This document shows, piece by piece, positions 28,395-37,332 of a DNA stretch of 64,000 nucleotides (the first letter of the stretch is position 1; each line of letters begins with the position of its first letter). The DNA is from Rhodoflexus caldus. Its GTDB lineage: Bacteria > Bacteroidota > Bacteroidia > Cytophagales > Thermoflexibacteraceae. The stretch covers positions 62,001 through 126,000 of the forward strand of contig NZ_JAJPRF010000003.1 of assembly GCF_021206925.1 (NCBI RefSeq). The letters run 5' to 3'. The notes beneath the pieces were generated by a model, which saw only the letters and a program-made list of their open reading frames with translations, did not search any database and had not been told where the DNA came from. A program made the translations under genes and the position numbers.

Positions 28395-30056
28395 ATGGAT
28401 GCGCCGAAAAATACGCCCGAGTTGCCGCCCGATTACTACCTGCATTATTTCCGCTATGTGCTGGATTTTGTCGGGCAGCGCTATGCCGATTTTGCCGATG
28501 AAGCAGCACGGCAGTTTGAGGCAACTTTTCGGGCACTTTCCTACGAGGCGCAGTGCCTCTATGTGCGGATAGCCAACCGAAAGCCCGTTTTTTTCCTGCC
28601 CGAAGACCTGCATTACCCCGAAATCGGCGACCTAGCGGCAGCACTGGAAGAATTGCACAAAAACAAGTTGATTGAGCGCGTCATGCCGCTTGCCATCGCC
28701 GATGAGTTGCTGCGTGCCGAGGCATTGGAAAGCCTGACCAAAGCACAATTGGAACAACTTTGCGCCACCCTTGACGAGCCGCCGCCGTTTGCGCCCAAAA
28801 AAGCCCGCAAAGCCGACTTGCTGAATTTTTTACACGGTTGGCAGGGCAATTTTCAGCCGCATTTTGAATTGATTTGGCAGATTTCGGAGCGGGAAGTTGC
28901 CTTCTGGAAGTTCCTGTTTTTCGGCAATCTGGAACAGGAAAATATGTCGCAATTTGTCATCCGCGACTTGGGCAATGCACAGTTTCATGATTGGGACGAA
29001 ACGCAGCTTTCTGCGCTTGCACATTCCGCACAGGAAGCACAGGAGCATTTTGCTGTGCATTGGAACTACCGCTTTTTTAAGCGATTGGTGCAATACAGCG
29101 TTCCGCCGCAGGCTGTTTTTGAATGGTTTGATGCCTTGCCTAAGCCTTCGTTTTCATTTCCTGTTTTTGATAAATTTTGCTTGCGGCTTGGCGAGTGGTT
29201 AGAAAAAAACAAACTGCCCGATGAGGCGCTGGCAGTTTACCAATACACCGAAAAGCCGCCATCCCGCGAGCGTCGGGTGCGCATTCTGCACCGCCGTGGC
29301 GATACCGACGAGGCGCTGGCACTTTGCCTTGTAGTAGCAGAAAACCCGCAAACAGCCGATGAACAACTGTTTGCACAGGATTTTATCCGCCGACACACAC
29401 AGGGCAAAGGCACTTTCCGCAAAACCGTAACGGAGCAGTTGCTCAATGCGCCTGCCATCACAGTAGATGCAGGGCACAAAAATTATGTGGAGGGCGGAGT
29501 TGTGCGCCATTATCTGGAACAGGGTTTCTGTGCTGTCCACAGCGAAAACTACGTGTGGCGCGGGCTCTTCGGGCTGATGTTGTGGGAGGTGATGTATGAC
29601 AGTCCGCAGTTTGTTCACCACCCTTTGCAGCGCCACCCGACCGACTTGTTTCATACCGATTTTTACCGCCACAGGCAAGCTGCGATTCATACGCAACTCA
29701 ACCGCTTTACCGACAGTGCTGCGGCATGGGCTTATGCGGAACAGGTTTATCGGCAGCAGGAAGGCATGGTCAATGCTTTTATCGGCTGGCACGAGGCTTT
29801 GTTGCCGTTGGCGGAATTGTACTTTTCCCGTATGAGCTGGGAGCAAATCCGCGAGGTACTGCTGCAAATTGCCCGCCACCCGAAGGAAAATGCACGCGGC
29901 TTCCCCGATTTAACGGTGTGGAGCGAAACCGACTTTTTCTTTGTGGAAGTCAAATCGGAAAATGACCAACTTTCGGCGCAGCAGTATTTCTGGCTGCAAT
30001 ATTTCAATCGGCTGCAAATTCCTGCGCAAATTTTGCGGGTTTGCTTTTCGGCATAG
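28395..30056 (+). CDS. FAN1-like VRR-NUC nuclease
   Basis: 553 residues. The C-terminus is a VRR-NUC domain of the PD-(D/E)xK fold: GFPDLTVW at 502-509 with Asp505, and VEVKSENDQLS with Glu518 and Lys520. Upstream are helical/TPR-like and SAP-like segments (SLTKAQLEQLCATLD near 110-125), the arrangement of FAN1, a structure-specific nuclease that removes interstrand crosslinks and flaps. The open frame extends 55 codons upstream through the divergent promoter; the ATG at 28395 is preferred because the conserved protein and a -7 element begin there. GC content is high, like the neighbouring synthetase. Confidence 0.85.
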   Translation: MDAPKNTPELPPDYYLHYFRYVLDFVGQRYADFADEAARQFEATFRALSYEAQCLYVRIANRKPVFFLPEDLHYPEIGDLAAALEELHKNKLIERVMPLAIADELLRAEALESLTKAQLEQLCATLDEPPPFAPKKARKADLLNFLHGWQGNFQPHFELIWQISEREVAFWKFLFFGNLEQENMSQFVIRDLGNAQFHDWDETQLSALAHSAQEAQEHFAVHWNYRFFKRLVQYSVPPQAVFEWFDALPKPSFSFPVFDKFCLRLGEWLEKNKLPDEALAVYQYTEKPPSRERRVRILHRRGDTDEALALCLVVAENPQTADEQLFAQDFIRRHTQGKGTFRKTVTEQLLNAPAITVDAGHKNYVEGGVVRHYLEQGFCAVHSENYVWRGLFGLMLWEVMYDSPQFVHHPLQRHPTDLFHTDFYRHRQAAIHTQLNRFTDSAAAWAYAEQVYRQQEGMVNAFIGWHEALLPLAELYFSRMSWEQIREVLLQIARHPKENARGFPDLTVWSETDFFFVEVKSENDQLSAQQYFWLQYFNRLQIPAQILRVCFSA

Positions 30057-30128
30057 TCTAATTGACGGCTTTGTCGTACTTTTGTGGCTGTATTTCAATT
30101 TTTTACATTACCACACATCATTTTTTCG

Positions 30129-30136
30129 TAATTTTG
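30129..30136 (+). promoter_or_regulatory. -7 element of trhO, four bases before ATG
   Basis: TAATTTTG then CCTT then ATG, the same spacing as at mfd. It predicts a leaderless or nearly leaderless message. Confidence 0.48.
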
Positions 30137-30140
30137 CCTT

Positions 30141-31127
30141 ATGGAACAAGCCTATAATATCCTTCTGTACTATTGCTATACGCAGATAGAAGACCCCGAA
30201 ACTTTCAGGGACGAGCATCATGAATTGTGCTTGTCGCTCAATCTGCGCGGGCGCATCATTGTGGCTGCCGAAGGGCTGAACGGAACAGTTTCCGGCCTGA
30301 AAGCAGATACGGAACGCTACATGGAAGCAGTAAAGGCTGACCCCCGTTTTGCTCATATTGATTTCAAAGTTGAGCCTTACCACAAACATTCTTTTGCCAA
30401 GTTGCATGTGCGCGTAAAACCCGAAATTGTTCATTCCGATTTGCACCACATCAACCCGAATCAAAGAACAGGCATTCACCTTTCGCCTGCCGAGTTTAAA
30501 AAACTCAAAGATGCGGAAGATGTGGTGATTCTGGACGTTCGGTCAAACTACGAACACGCGGTAGGTAAGTTCAAAAATGCCGTTACGCTGGATATTGAAA
30601 ACTTCCGCGATTTCCCGCAAAAAATCAGTGAGTTAGAGCAGTACAAAGGCAAGAAAATCATAACCTACTGCACGGGCGGCATCAAATGCGAGAAGGCAAG
30701 TGCCTTTTTGTTGGAACAAGGCTTTGAAAACGTGTATCAGTTGCACGGCGGCATTATCAAATACGCCATTGAGGAGGGCGGCGAAGACTTTGAAGGCAAA
30801 TGCTACGTATTTGACGGGCGCGTGATAGCGGACGTGAATAAGGTAAATCCCAAAGTGATTTCTACCTGCTACGTTTGCGGCACAGCGTGCGACCGCATGG
30901 TCAATTGCGCCAATCCGGACTGCAACGTTCACGTACCGATTTGCGAAAAATGCGGTTGGGAAATGGAAGGTGCTTGTTCGGCAGAGTGCAAGTCGCACCC
31001 CAAAAAACGCCCTTACGACGGCACTGGATACTACGTGAAGGAGTCTAACGGGTACAACCCCTTCCTAAATGCCAAACGGGCTAAGAAAAACCAATCCGCT
31101 GCCAACTGCCTTACCGAAGAGGTCTGA
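30141..31127 (+). CDS. trhO: tRNA uridine(34) hydroxylase TrhO (rhodanese family)
   Basis: 328 residues. TrhO (YceA) uses O2 to hydroxylate U34 of tRNAs, leading to mo5U/cmo5U-type modification. An N-terminal acylphosphatase-like domain (about 1-95) precedes a rhodanese domain (about 120-215) with the active-site loop YCTGGIKCEKA, whose first Cys is residue 177. A Cys-rich C-terminal segment with several CxxC pairs follows (TCYVCGTACDRMVNCANPDC), as in the long bacterial forms. It is monocistronic, ending at the hairpin at 31153. Confidence 0.93.
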   Translation: MEQAYNILLYYCYTQIEDPETFRDEHHELCLSLNLRGRIIVAAEGLNGTVSGLKADTERYMEAVKADPRFAHIDFKVEPYHKHSFAKLHVRVKPEIVHSDLHHINPNQRTGIHLSPAEFKKLKDAEDVVILDVRSNYEHAVGKFKNAVTLDIENFRDFPQKISELEQYKGKKIITYCTGGIKCEKASAFLLEQGFENVYQLHGGIIKYAIEEGGEDFEGKCYVFDGRVIADVNKVNPKVISTCYVCGTACDRMVNCANPDCNVHVPICEKCGWEMEGACSAECKSHPKKRPYDGTGYYVKESNGYNPFLNAKRAKKNQSAANCLTEEV

Positions 31128-31152
31128 AATCAGTTTTCATAAAGCAATGAAT

Positions 31153-31182
31153 GCCATCCCATGATTTACGGGATGGCTTTTT
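31153..31182 (+). terminator. Intrinsic terminator of trhO
   Basis: GCCATCCC (31153-31160) pairs with GGGATGGC (31170-31177), followed by five T. It sits 25 bases past the trhO stop. Confidence 0.8.
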
Positions 31183-31208
31183 GTTTGGGCATATGCGCTT
31201 TTAAATTT

Positions 31209-32663
31209 CTAAAAATCGGTCATCAGGTTGAAGAAAAAACCTCTGTCTCCTTCCCTGTTTAAAGCATACTCAAAACGCAGCACGGAGGTATTATACAGTA
31301 CAAGGTCTAAACCTGCACCTGCACCTGCCAGCCATCGGTTGGTCAGCCGTTTGTTTTCCATGCTTACATAAGGATTATCCACATAGCCTGCATCGGCAAA
31401 AGTTTTCAGATAAACTGCTATCGGAATAGATTTGAACTGCTCCAATGGAATTACATCGCGCAGGAAGTGGTCATTGGCAAATACCCGCCAGCGCAGCGTA
31501 TTTTTCCAGACACCATAGCGAGGCCCGTCAACTACGTATAAATCGTAGCCGCGCACGAAAGTACCACTGTAGCCAAAACCTCGCATTTCGGCAAAAGGCA
31601 CACGCAGCGGAAAAATCAGTTGCCCGCGCAGGCTGGTTGATAAATAGAGAGGTTTGGCCAATTGCAGAAATCGGGCGTAAATAATTTTAAAGTCAAACAG
31701 ATTCAAATCATCGGCAGCGCTTAATCCTTTTTGCAGTGCCGTAATTTGTAAATACCGGCCTTTCAGCGGATAGTTCGCCATATCGCGCAGGTCGCGGTTG
31801 AAAACGTAGGCAATCTCAAAATAGCGCTGTCGGTTAGCACCATTCAGGAAATACTCGGGGTTCAGGCGTACAATGGTATCGGCGATGTGGTGGTTGTGAT
31901 AGCGCAACTCGAAAAAATGCGTATTGTAAAATTGGCTGCGTTTAAAAATGGCAATATCGGCCGTAAAGCGGCTGCGCAAAATTTCTTCCGAACGCACAAA
32001 CACAAGTCGGTTATCGGCTGTGCCATAGGCCAGATTTTTATTGTTGTCATACAAAAACCGGAAATTCATACCGGTTGTCTGTTTTTTATCTAAATAAGGA
32101 ATGTTGTATTCCAGTTCAAACTTGCGGGTAAATCCTAATTGAAAAGTCAGTTTCAAATCTTCATTTCTGCCTCGCACATTTTGCTGAGAGAATCGAATGC
32201 CATAAATCAGGCGGTCTAAATCGCGTCCGCGCTGTTGCCACCATTCATTAAAATTTCGGTCGGCAAGTTCTATGTAAGGGATGGGATACACATACCATTT
32301 TTCGGTTACAGTCACTATCAGGTCTATGGTATCGCCCGCTACGGGAAAATAAAATACTTCTGCCAGCACAAACAGATTGGTGTTGAATATTTTACTGGCC
32401 TCTTTTTGCAAGGTGGTCTGGATATTATGCTTAGCGATTTTATCGCCCGGTTTGTAGGCCAATTCCCGCAGGATAATGCGGTCAATAGTGCGTTTGTTGC
32501 AATCTACGAATACGTCTCTAATCAGGAAACTGTCTGAATCGGCTAAACTGTCGGTAACGGTTGGGTATCTTTCAAATGGGGGCAAACTACTGTCAGCCCA
32601 AAGTTGATGTACTCCCAAAAAACAACTTAAACCGACTGTTAATAGTAAAATAATGCGCCTCAT
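31209..32663 (-). CDS. Omp85/BamA-superfamily outer-membrane protein
   Basis: 484 residues. A signal peptide (about 1-23) is followed by one POTRA-like domain (about 45-120: IRDVFVDCNKRTIDRIILREL, then LIVTVTEKWYVYP) and a C-terminal D15/Omp85 barrel ending in Phe (FFFNLMTDF). The conserved barrel motif GFGYSGTFVRGYD resembles the GxxxxRGY lid-lock element. With a single POTRA it is shorter than BamA (five POTRA) and more like a TamA-, FhaC- or patatin-associated barrel. No partner gene is adjacent. It probably inserts or exports proteins or lipids at the outer membrane; the substrate is unknown. Confidence 0.83.
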   Translation of the reverse strand: MRRIILLLTVGLSCFLGVHQLWADSSLPPFERYPTVTDSLADSDSFLIRDVFVDCNKRTIDRIILRELAYKPGDKIAKHNIQTTLQKEASKIFNTNLFVLAEVFYFPVAGDTIDLIVTVTEKWYVYPIPYIELADRNFNEWWQQRGRDLDRLIYGIRFSQQNVRGRNEDLKLTFQLGFTRKFELEYNIPYLDKKQTTGMNFRFLYDNNKNLAYGTADNRLVFVRSEEILRSRFTADIAIFKRSQFYNTHFFELRYHNHHIADTIVRLNPEYFLNGANRQRYFEIAYVFNRDLRDMANYPLKGRYLQITALQKGLSAADDLNLFDFKIIYARFLQLAKPLYLSTSLRGQLIFPLRVPFAEMRGFGYSGTFVRGYDLYVVDGPRYGVWKNTLRWRVFANDHFLRDVIPLEQFKSIPIAVYLKTFADAGYVDNPYVSMENKRLTNRWLAGAGAGLDLVLYNTSVLRFEYALNREGDRGFFFNLMTDF

Positions 32664-32781
32664 CTGAATTTATGGACATACTCTGCACAAATTTGCATAC
32701 TTTTATTTCCTTGCGGGGAAGAATTAAGAATAATTAACCCGCGGGTTTTGTGTTAATAATAGTGAAAAAAGAGAAGGCCAT

Positions 32782-33492
32782 ATGTTTCGCTCTAAGTTTA
32801 TAATAGCTGTTGCTGCGATGGGCTTATCGTTAGCTGCTTGTGATACAAAGCCGTTAGAGCCGCTGAATCCGCAAGAAGGCACGGAATATTTTCCGCTGGA
32901 AAAAGGGCGATTTGTGTCCTATAATGTCAGGCAAACCAATTACAGGCTGAACCAACCGCCTGAGGTCATTACTTTTCAGTTAAAAGAAGTCATCAGCGAA
33001 CCCTACATAACCCCTGCCGGCGAGCAGGCATGGCGCGTGGTTCGCTATCGCCGTGCCGACGGCAGACAAAATTGGGAAATTATTAACGTTTGGACGGCGC
33101 GAAAAACAGCGACCTTTGCCATGAGAACCGAAGAAAATATCCCTTATTTGCGTCTTGTTTTTCCTGTTCGGGTAGATAAAACATGGAACGGCAACCAGTA
33201 CAATACGCTCAGCCGTGAAAATTACCGCATTACCGATATTGGCAGTCGCTATTTGGTAGACGGAAGACCATACAATGAAACCCTTACAGTTTTACAACGT
33301 AACGATTCTACGCTTGTGGGCAAAGACAAACGCATGGAAGTATATGCTCCTGATATCGGGCTTATTTACCGCATTTCAGAGCAGGTGGCCTACTGCCAAG
33401 ACAGGACGCAAAACTGTGTCGGTCGGGCAATTATTGAAAGCGGCACCATTACAGAACAGCGCATTTTTGACAGCGGCATAGAGCGCAACTAA
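32782..33492 (+). CDS. Lipoprotein of unknown function
   Basis: 236 residues. The signal peptide ends in LSLAAC, with Cys at residue 19, so it is a predicted lipoprotein. The mature part is beta-rich with no recognised catalytic motif (GTEYFPLEKGRFVSYNVRQ at the start). It is 16 bases upstream of ppx/gppA in the same direction, so co-transcription is likely. Similar small lipoproteins of Bacteroidota often start with a TEYFPLxxGxxxxY pattern; the family role is not known to me. Confidence 0.75.
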   Translation: MFRSKFIIAVAAMGLSLAACDTKPLEPLNPQEGTEYFPLEKGRFVSYNVRQTNYRLNQPPEVITFQLKEVISEPYITPAGEQAWRVVRYRRADGRQNWEIINVWTARKTATFAMRTEENIPYLRLVFPVRVDKTWNGNQYNTLSRENYRITDIGSRYLVDGRPYNETLTVLQRNDSTLVGKDKRMEVYAPDIGLIYRISEQVAYCQDRTQNCVGRAIIESGTITEQRIFDSGIERN

Positions 33493-33508
33493 CCAATATT
33501 ATTCAGAC

Positions 33509-34429
33509 ATGAGAATTGCAGCCATAGATTTAGGAACCAATCAGTTTCATTTGCTGGTGGCAGAGCAAACTGCCGAAGGAAAGTTTGATATTTTAGCCAA
33601 AGAAGACCGTTTTGTACGGCTTGGCGAAGGAGGGATTAACGATTCCCTAATTGTTTCAGATGCCATTGAGCGCGCACTTGGCGCAATGCACGACTTTCAG
33701 GCAATCATCCGCCAACACGAGTGTCAAAAAGTAGGTGCAGTGGCTACAAGCGCCGTGCGAAATGCCAAAAACGGTGAAATGCTCATCAACCGCATTGCCG
33801 AAGCCACAGGTATTCAAGTAGAAGTGATTGACGGCAACCGCGAAGCCGAACTGATTTACGAAGGCATCCGCGCAACCGTTCCCATAGATGAACTCTCGCT
33901 GATTGCAGATATCGGCGGCGGCAGTGTAGAATTTGTGATTTGCAATGCCGAAAAAATCCTTTGGAAAGGAAGTTTTGAAATAGGTGCACAGCGTTTATTT
34001 TATCGCTTTCATACCATAGACCCTATTCCTGCCGAAAATGTAGTTGCATTGAACCAGTATCTCTCGCGCACGCTACAACCCCTTGCCGAAGCGATAGAAC
34101 AATATCATCCGACTACGATTATCGGCTCGTCGGGCTCTTTTAGCACACTCTACAAACTGTATGCAGGTTTAGAGGGCATCGGCTACGAAAAAAATCGGCC
34201 TGAATACGAACTGCCCGTAGAAGGATATTACAGGGTACACAAGCAATTATTGCTGAAAAATCGGATGGAACGCAGCGAAATGCCGGGTATGAGGCCGGAA
34301 AGAAAAGACATGATTGTTACGGCTTCCTGTGTTGTTTATTTCCTTGTGCGTTTGTTACATTCAGAAAAAATACGGGTGGTTTCGGCTTCTCTTCGCGAGG
34401 GTTTGCTTGCCTCGCTTGCACACGAATAA
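33509..34429 (+). CDS. ppx: Exopolyphosphatase / guanosine pentaphosphate phosphatase family
   Basis: 306 residues, the short Ppx/GppA form with one ASKHA ATPase-like domain and no extra C-terminal HD module. The phosphate-1 motif AAIDLGTNQFHLLVAE is at 3-18 and the phosphate-2 motif ADIGGGSVEFVI near 133-144. The family hydrolyses polyphosphate or pppGpp; which one is not decidable here. It sits between the lipoprotein (16-base gap) and recF (75-base gap), all rightward. Confidence 0.9.
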   Translation: MRIAAIDLGTNQFHLLVAEQTAEGKFDILAKEDRFVRLGEGGINDSLIVSDAIERALGAMHDFQAIIRQHECQKVGAVATSAVRNAKNGEMLINRIAEATGIQVEVIDGNREAELIYEGIRATVPIDELSLIADIGGGSVEFVICNAEKILWKGSFEIGAQRLFYRFHTIDPIPAENVVALNQYLSRTLQPLAEAIEQYHPTTIIGSSGSFSTLYKLYAGLEGIGYEKNRPEYELPVEGYYRVHKQLLLKNRMERSEMPGMRPERKDMIVTASCVVYFLVRLLHSEKIRVVSASLREGLLASLAHE

Positions 34430-34504
34430 AAAATTAAGATTTCCCGATTGTACAAAGCGGTTCACACAAAACATTACAAAAAATATCTGTACACAAATTG
34501 CAAA

Positions 34505-35584
34505 ATGCACCTGAGGGAATTACAACTGCGCAATTTTAAAAATTACGAAGAAGCAATTTTTACTTTTTCACCCGGCATCAACGGAATTGTAGGAAAAAAC
34601 GGAGCAGGAAAAACCAATTTGCTGGATGCCATTTATTATTTGTGCATGACCAAAAGTGCATTTCAAAATACAGACCAAGCCAATTGGAGATTCGGCGAAA
34701 CTTTTTTTACGATAGAAGGCACAATAGAGCACGGCGATGTTCCCGTACATCTGCATCTGAGTTTCAGCCGCGAGCGCGGTAAAGTTTTAAAACTCAATAA
34801 AAAAGCATATACCAAAATCAGTGAGCACGTGGGCAAATTCCCCTGCGTGCTCATCACCCCCAACGACAGCGACCTTGTGCGCGAGGGCAGCGAACTGCGC
34901 CGCCGCTTTTTTGATACAATCCTCTGCCAACTCAACAAGGTTTATTTGGAGCAACTGATGCGCTACAACAGGCTGCTGCAACAGCGCAACAGCTTGCTCA
35001 AACAAATTGCCGAGCGGCGGCAAGACGTTTCCATGCTGGAAATTTACGATGAGCAATTGGCCTCGCCTGCGCACTTCATTGCAGAGGAACGCGCCAAGTT
35101 TACCGAAAAATTTTTGCCTGTTTTTCTGGAAAATTACCGGCTCATCAGCCGTTCCAATGAAGTTGTTTCTTTAACATATCAGTCGGCATTGAATGAAACT
35201 TTATCTTTTGTGGCACTGATGCAACAAAATCAGTCCAAAGATTTAGCCTTACAATACACTTCACAAGGTATCCATCGCGATGATTTTATTTTTGAAATCA
35301 ACGGCAATCCGCTGAAGAAATTTGCTTCGCAGGGGCAACAAAAATCTTATACCGTTGCTTTGCGACTGGCACAATTTGAAATTTTAACGCAACAATCAGG
35401 TGTCAAGCCGTTACTCTTGTTAGATGATATTTTTGATAAGTTGGATGATGAGCGAATTACACAACTGATGTTGCTCATGTCGGGCGGAAGGTTTGGGCAG
35501 GTGTTCATCACCGATGCACGCCCCGAACGCACCGAAAAACTGTTTTACAACGACGGCATTCCGATTCACATGATTCGGATATAA
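34505..35584 (+). CDS. recF: DNA replication and repair protein RecF
   Basis: 359 residues. RecF is an SMC-like ATPase that loads RecA at gaps through RecOR. Walker A GKNGAGKT at 30-37, signature FASQGQQKSYTVALRLAQFE and Walker B LLLLDDIFDKLD are all present. The ATG at 34505 directly precedes MHLRELQLRNFKNYEEA, the conserved beginning; the frame opens 19 codons earlier but those residues are unlike RecF. recF is often near dnaN/dnaA at the origin; here its neighbours are ppx and a coiled-coil protein. Confidence 0.95.
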   Translation: MHLRELQLRNFKNYEEAIFTFSPGINGIVGKNGAGKTNLLDAIYYLCMTKSAFQNTDQANWRFGETFFTIEGTIEHGDVPVHLHLSFSRERGKVLKLNKKAYTKISEHVGKFPCVLITPNDSDLVREGSELRRRFFDTILCQLNKVYLEQLMRYNRLLQQRNSLLKQIAERRQDVSMLEIYDEQLASPAHFIAEERAKFTEKFLPVFLENYRLISRSNEVVSLTYQSALNETLSFVALMQQNQSKDLALQYTSQGIHRDDFIFEINGNPLKKFASQGQQKSYTVALRLAQFEILTQQSGVKPLLLLDDIFDKLDDERITQLMLLMSGGRFGQVFITDARPERTEKLFYNDGIPIHMIRI

Positions 35585-35608
35585 ATTCAGATGATGTACC
35601 CGAATTAA

Positions 35609-35641
35609 AAATCCGACAGGTACAGCCAACCTGTCGGATTT
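35609..35641. terminator. Palindromic terminator between recF and the coiled-coil protein
   Basis: AAATCCGACAGGT (35609-35621) pairs perfectly with ACCTGTCGGATTT (35629-35641), with T-rich flank. It serves convergent genes and belongs to a family of related palindromes (36718, 45711, 54178). Confidence 0.8.
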
Positions 35642-35686
35642 GTTTTATTGTTGAATTTGTAAAATCCGTATTTTGAGAAATTAAAA

Positions 35687-36160
35687 TTAAAGCAGTGTAT
35701 AAGCAACTTTTCTTGAACCTTCTACTTTTTCAGAGGCAACTTTGTTTTGTTTTTTCATTTCCGACAGAACGCGGTACACATTGGTGCCTACTTTTTGTGC
35801 ATAGCTTTCGTCCAATCCTTGGCTTTCTATGATTTTATTTTGAATATCGGCTATTTCCAGCGATGCGCCCGCAGCTTCTTGCAGGGCTTTCAATACCAAA
35901 CCTTCATAATCCAATTTGAGATAGCTGCTTGCTTTGCGCTTGCCCGCTGCCGAGGCAGCCTTAGGGCCGCGTTTTTTGCCGCCTTTTTCTGCCGTTTCAG
36001 GCTTTTTTTTCAGTTCGCTGTTGAGTTCACTGATTTCTGCATCAATTTCTTTAATCTGACTTTGCAGCGCCTTGATTTGCTCTTGAAGTTTAGCTTTTTT
36101 TTCTTCGTAGGCTTTTATGATAACCGGATACATTTCCGGCGTAATGGTGATGGTTTTCAT
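35687..36160 (-). CDS. Small coiled-coil protein with basic linker and winged-helix-like end
   Basis: 157 residues, not assigned to a known function. An N-terminal coiled coil (about 15-52: KLQEQIKALQSQIKEIDAE) is followed by a Lys/Ala/Gly-rich basic segment (about 53-75, GKKRGPKAASAAGKRK) and a C-terminal helical domain of about 80 residues (LKLDYEGLVLKALQEAAGA to SRKVAYTLL) that looks like a winged helix. Together these suggest DNA or RNA binding, perhaps nucleoid-associated; this is inference. It is convergent with recF. Confidence 0.65.
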   Translation of the reverse strand: MKTITITPEMYPVIIKAYEEKKAKLQEQIKALQSQIKEIDAEISELNSELKKKPETAEKGGKKRGPKAASAAGKRKASSYLKLDYEGLVLKALQEAAGASLEIADIQNKIIESQGLDESYAQKVGTNVYRVLSEMKKQNKVASEKVEGSRKVAYTLL

Positions 36161-36261
36161 AAATTCACACGTTTAAATTTTGGGGATAATATGCAATATT
36201 AAAAATTAAAACCGAATTGCGAAAAAAATGTTATGAATACTGAAACCCGTTTTTAAAAATC

Positions 36262-36699
36262 ATGCGATTTGTTATTTGTACGGATGTGAGTGCCGACCTG
36301 CAAAAAGTTTGGGCAAACTTTAATGAAAATCTTTTTCAGGCACTTGCGCCGCCTTTTCCGCCCATTAATTTATTGCGATTTGACGGCTCTCTGAAAAATG
36401 ATGAAGTACATCTGGAACTTAATTTTTTACTTTTCAAACAAGTTTGGATTAGCAAAATTACCGAGCAGGCAGCCAAAGAAAATGAAATCTATTTTGTGGA
36501 TGAAGGAATCAAACTGCCTTTTTTTCTGGGCTATTGGCGGCACAAACATTTAATGCAGGCACTGCCCGAGGGCGGCACGCGTATTACGGATGACATCACG
36601 TTTGAAGCACCCGTCAAAGCGTTGAGTTGGCTGCTGTTCCCTGCCCTGTATTTGCAGTTTTTGTATCGGAAGCCTGTTTACAAACGGTATTTCAAATAG
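36262..36699 (+). CDS. SRPBCC/START-like ligand-binding protein
   Basis: 145 residues, one START/SRPBCC-like alpha-beta domain: N-terminal FVICTDVSADLQKVWANFN, a central beta segment and the C-terminal helix VKALSWLLFPALYLQFLYRKPVYKRYF. Small proteins of this type bind hydrophobic ligands or act as cyclase-like or ribosome-associated factors; no ligand can be named. The C-terminus has aromatic/basic residues that could touch a membrane. It is convergent with the following lipoprotein gene, separated by a hairpin terminator. Confidence 0.65.
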   Translation: MRFVICTDVSADLQKVWANFNENLFQALAPPFPPINLLRFDGSLKNDEVHLELNFLLFKQVWISKITEQAAKENEIYFVDEGIKLPFFLGYWRHKHLMQALPEGGTRITDDITFEAPVKALSWLLFPALYLQFLYRKPVYKRYFK

Positions 36700-36717
36700 A
36701 TTGGCATCAATAAAATG

Positions 36718-36754
36718 AAAACCCGACAAGTTCAGCAGACCTGTCGGGTTTTTT
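36718..36754. terminator. Palindromic terminator after the SRPBCC gene
   Basis: AAAACCCGACAAGT (36718-36731) pairs with ACCTGTCGGGTTTT (36739-36752) except for one base, then more T. It is shared by two convergent genes and related in sequence to the palindromes at 35609 and 45711. Confidence 0.8.
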
Positions 36755-36780
36755 CGGTTACACGCCGATTACAATATGCG

Positions 36781-37281
36781 CTAATTCACTTTTGTATAAA
36801 CGGTTTCTTTTTCGTAGAAGAAACTCAACTTGTCGTTTTCCTGAATGAAATTGCGCAGTGCTGCCGAATTATCAAACTTTTCGCGCACATTTTCGGTAAC
36901 GGGCAGCAGTGTAATTTTATTGCCGTTGGCAGATTGCAATTTAAAAATCAGAAAATCTGCATTAGGTACGGGGTTGGTTCCTTGGCGCGTCATTTTTACG
37001 TTGAGAAAAGTCAAATCGCCGATGGTTGAAGTATGCGCCACATAGGTTTTGCGCTCTACTGCACCTTCTATTTTGTGTGTATGTTCCACAATTTGATAGA
37101 TATTTTCATCAGCTTTTGAAATTTCATAAAAATCTTTTCCCGCAACATCTACCTTCCATTTGCCGAGCCATTCTTCTTTTACCGGCTGGTTGGGTTCATC
37201 CACCGGCACGGGCGATTGGTAAGGGCAGGCGGTGCAAAAAAACAAAAGGGCGAGTAAACCAAACAAACTGAACTTTTTCAT
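36781..37281 (-). CDS. Small lipoprotein of unknown function
   Basis: 166 residues. A signal peptide ends in LLALLFFCTAC, with the lipobox Cys at residue 19. The rest is a beta-rich domain (EEWLGKWKVDVAGKDFYEIS onward) that looks like a small lipocalin-like fold, but no functional residue was recognised. It stands alone between convergent and divergent neighbours; the M16 peptidase gene is upstream in the same direction. Confidence 0.7.
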   Translation of the reverse strand: MKKFSLFGLLALLFFCTACPYQSPVPVDEPNQPVKEEWLGKWKVDVAGKDFYEISKADENIYQIVEHTHKIEGAVERKTYVAHTSTIGDLTFLNVKMTRQGTNPVPNADFLIFKLQSANGNKITLLPVTENVREKFDNSAALRNFIQENDKLSFFYEKETVYTKVN

Positions 37282-37332
37282 GGTCGTTATTAAAATTTAG
37301 TTATAGTGAAAAGTGCAATTGCCAAGCCAAAA

